Source of the DNA: Candidatus Limivicinus faecipullorum
GTDB lineage: Bacteria > Bacillota > Clostridia > Oscillospirales > Oscillospiraceae
Direction: 5' to 3'
NCBI GenBank assembly: GCA_018711755.1
Contig: DVHY01000199.1
Location: 1-12,203, forward strand
DNA length: 12,203 nucleotides
A model generated the notes under the pieces. The model was not told where the DNA came from. It did no database searches and saw nothing but the letters and a program-made list of their open reading frames with translations. Made by a program: the position numbers and the translations under genes. Each line of letters begins with the position of its first letter. Within the stretch, counting starts at the first letter, position 1. Shown here piece by piece: positions 12,182 to 12,203 of the stretch.

Positions 12182-12203
12182 GACTGTACCTCGGCAGAAA
12201 TAA

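Overview
The window looks like a chromosomal segment of a strictly anaerobic, fairly GC-rich member of the Clostridia (Bacillota). I infer this from the complete rnfCDGEAB gene order, a DUF1836 regulator, a class A flavodiiron protein, clostridial-style Crp/Fnr and DegV variants, GGAGG-type ribosome binding sites, and AT-rich promoters with recognisable -35/-10 boxes in an otherwise GC-rich sequence. I cannot name genus or species from the sequence alone. I see no mobile element, CRISPR array, tRNA or rRNA; this reads as core-genome DNA.

Layout. (1) 2-376 (+): a RidA enamine/imine deaminase with its terminator, then a 375-bp gene-free, C-rich stretch carrying a G10 run and two perfect 23-bp direct repeats. 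(2) 752-1837 (-): a 6-phosphofructokinase of the G104/K124 type with a TTG start, its own promoter and terminator. (3) 2048-2722 (-): a small cytoplasmic SGNH/GDSL hydrolase, divergent from (4) 2864-3361 (+), a DUF1836 MerR-like regulator. (5) 3481-8503 (-): the Rnf complex operon, rnfC-D-G-E-A-B, tightly packed (overlaps of 4, 4 and 1 nt, gaps of 14 nt), ending at a bidirectional terminator shared with the DUF1836 gene. (6) 8504-8868: an AT-rich regulatory region with rnf promoter candidates, a 25-bp perfect palindrome, and the terminator of (7) 8869-10074 (-), a flavodiiron protein. (8) 10208-10849 (+): a Crp/Fnr-family regulator divergent from the flavodiiron gene, followed 27 nt later by (9) 10877-11260 (+), a conserved-looking protein I do not recognise. 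(10) 11342-12181 (-): a DegV/FakB-like fatty-acid-binding protein of an atypical subgroup, convergent with (9) across a strong bidirectional hairpin.

How it fits together. Phosphofructokinase feeds glycolysis. Rnf couples reduced ferredoxin oxidation to NAD+ reduction and an ion gradient. The flavodiiron protein removes O2 or NO using electrons from rubredoxin/ferredoxin-type donors, and the adjacent cysteine-rich Crp/Fnr protein is the obvious candidate for sensing redox, O2 or NO. The part most worth following up is the divergent flavodiiron / Crp-like / unknown-protein locus together with the palindromic and repeated TTGTC/GACAA elements in the rnf and pfkA promoter regions. I found no clearly new multi-gene system.
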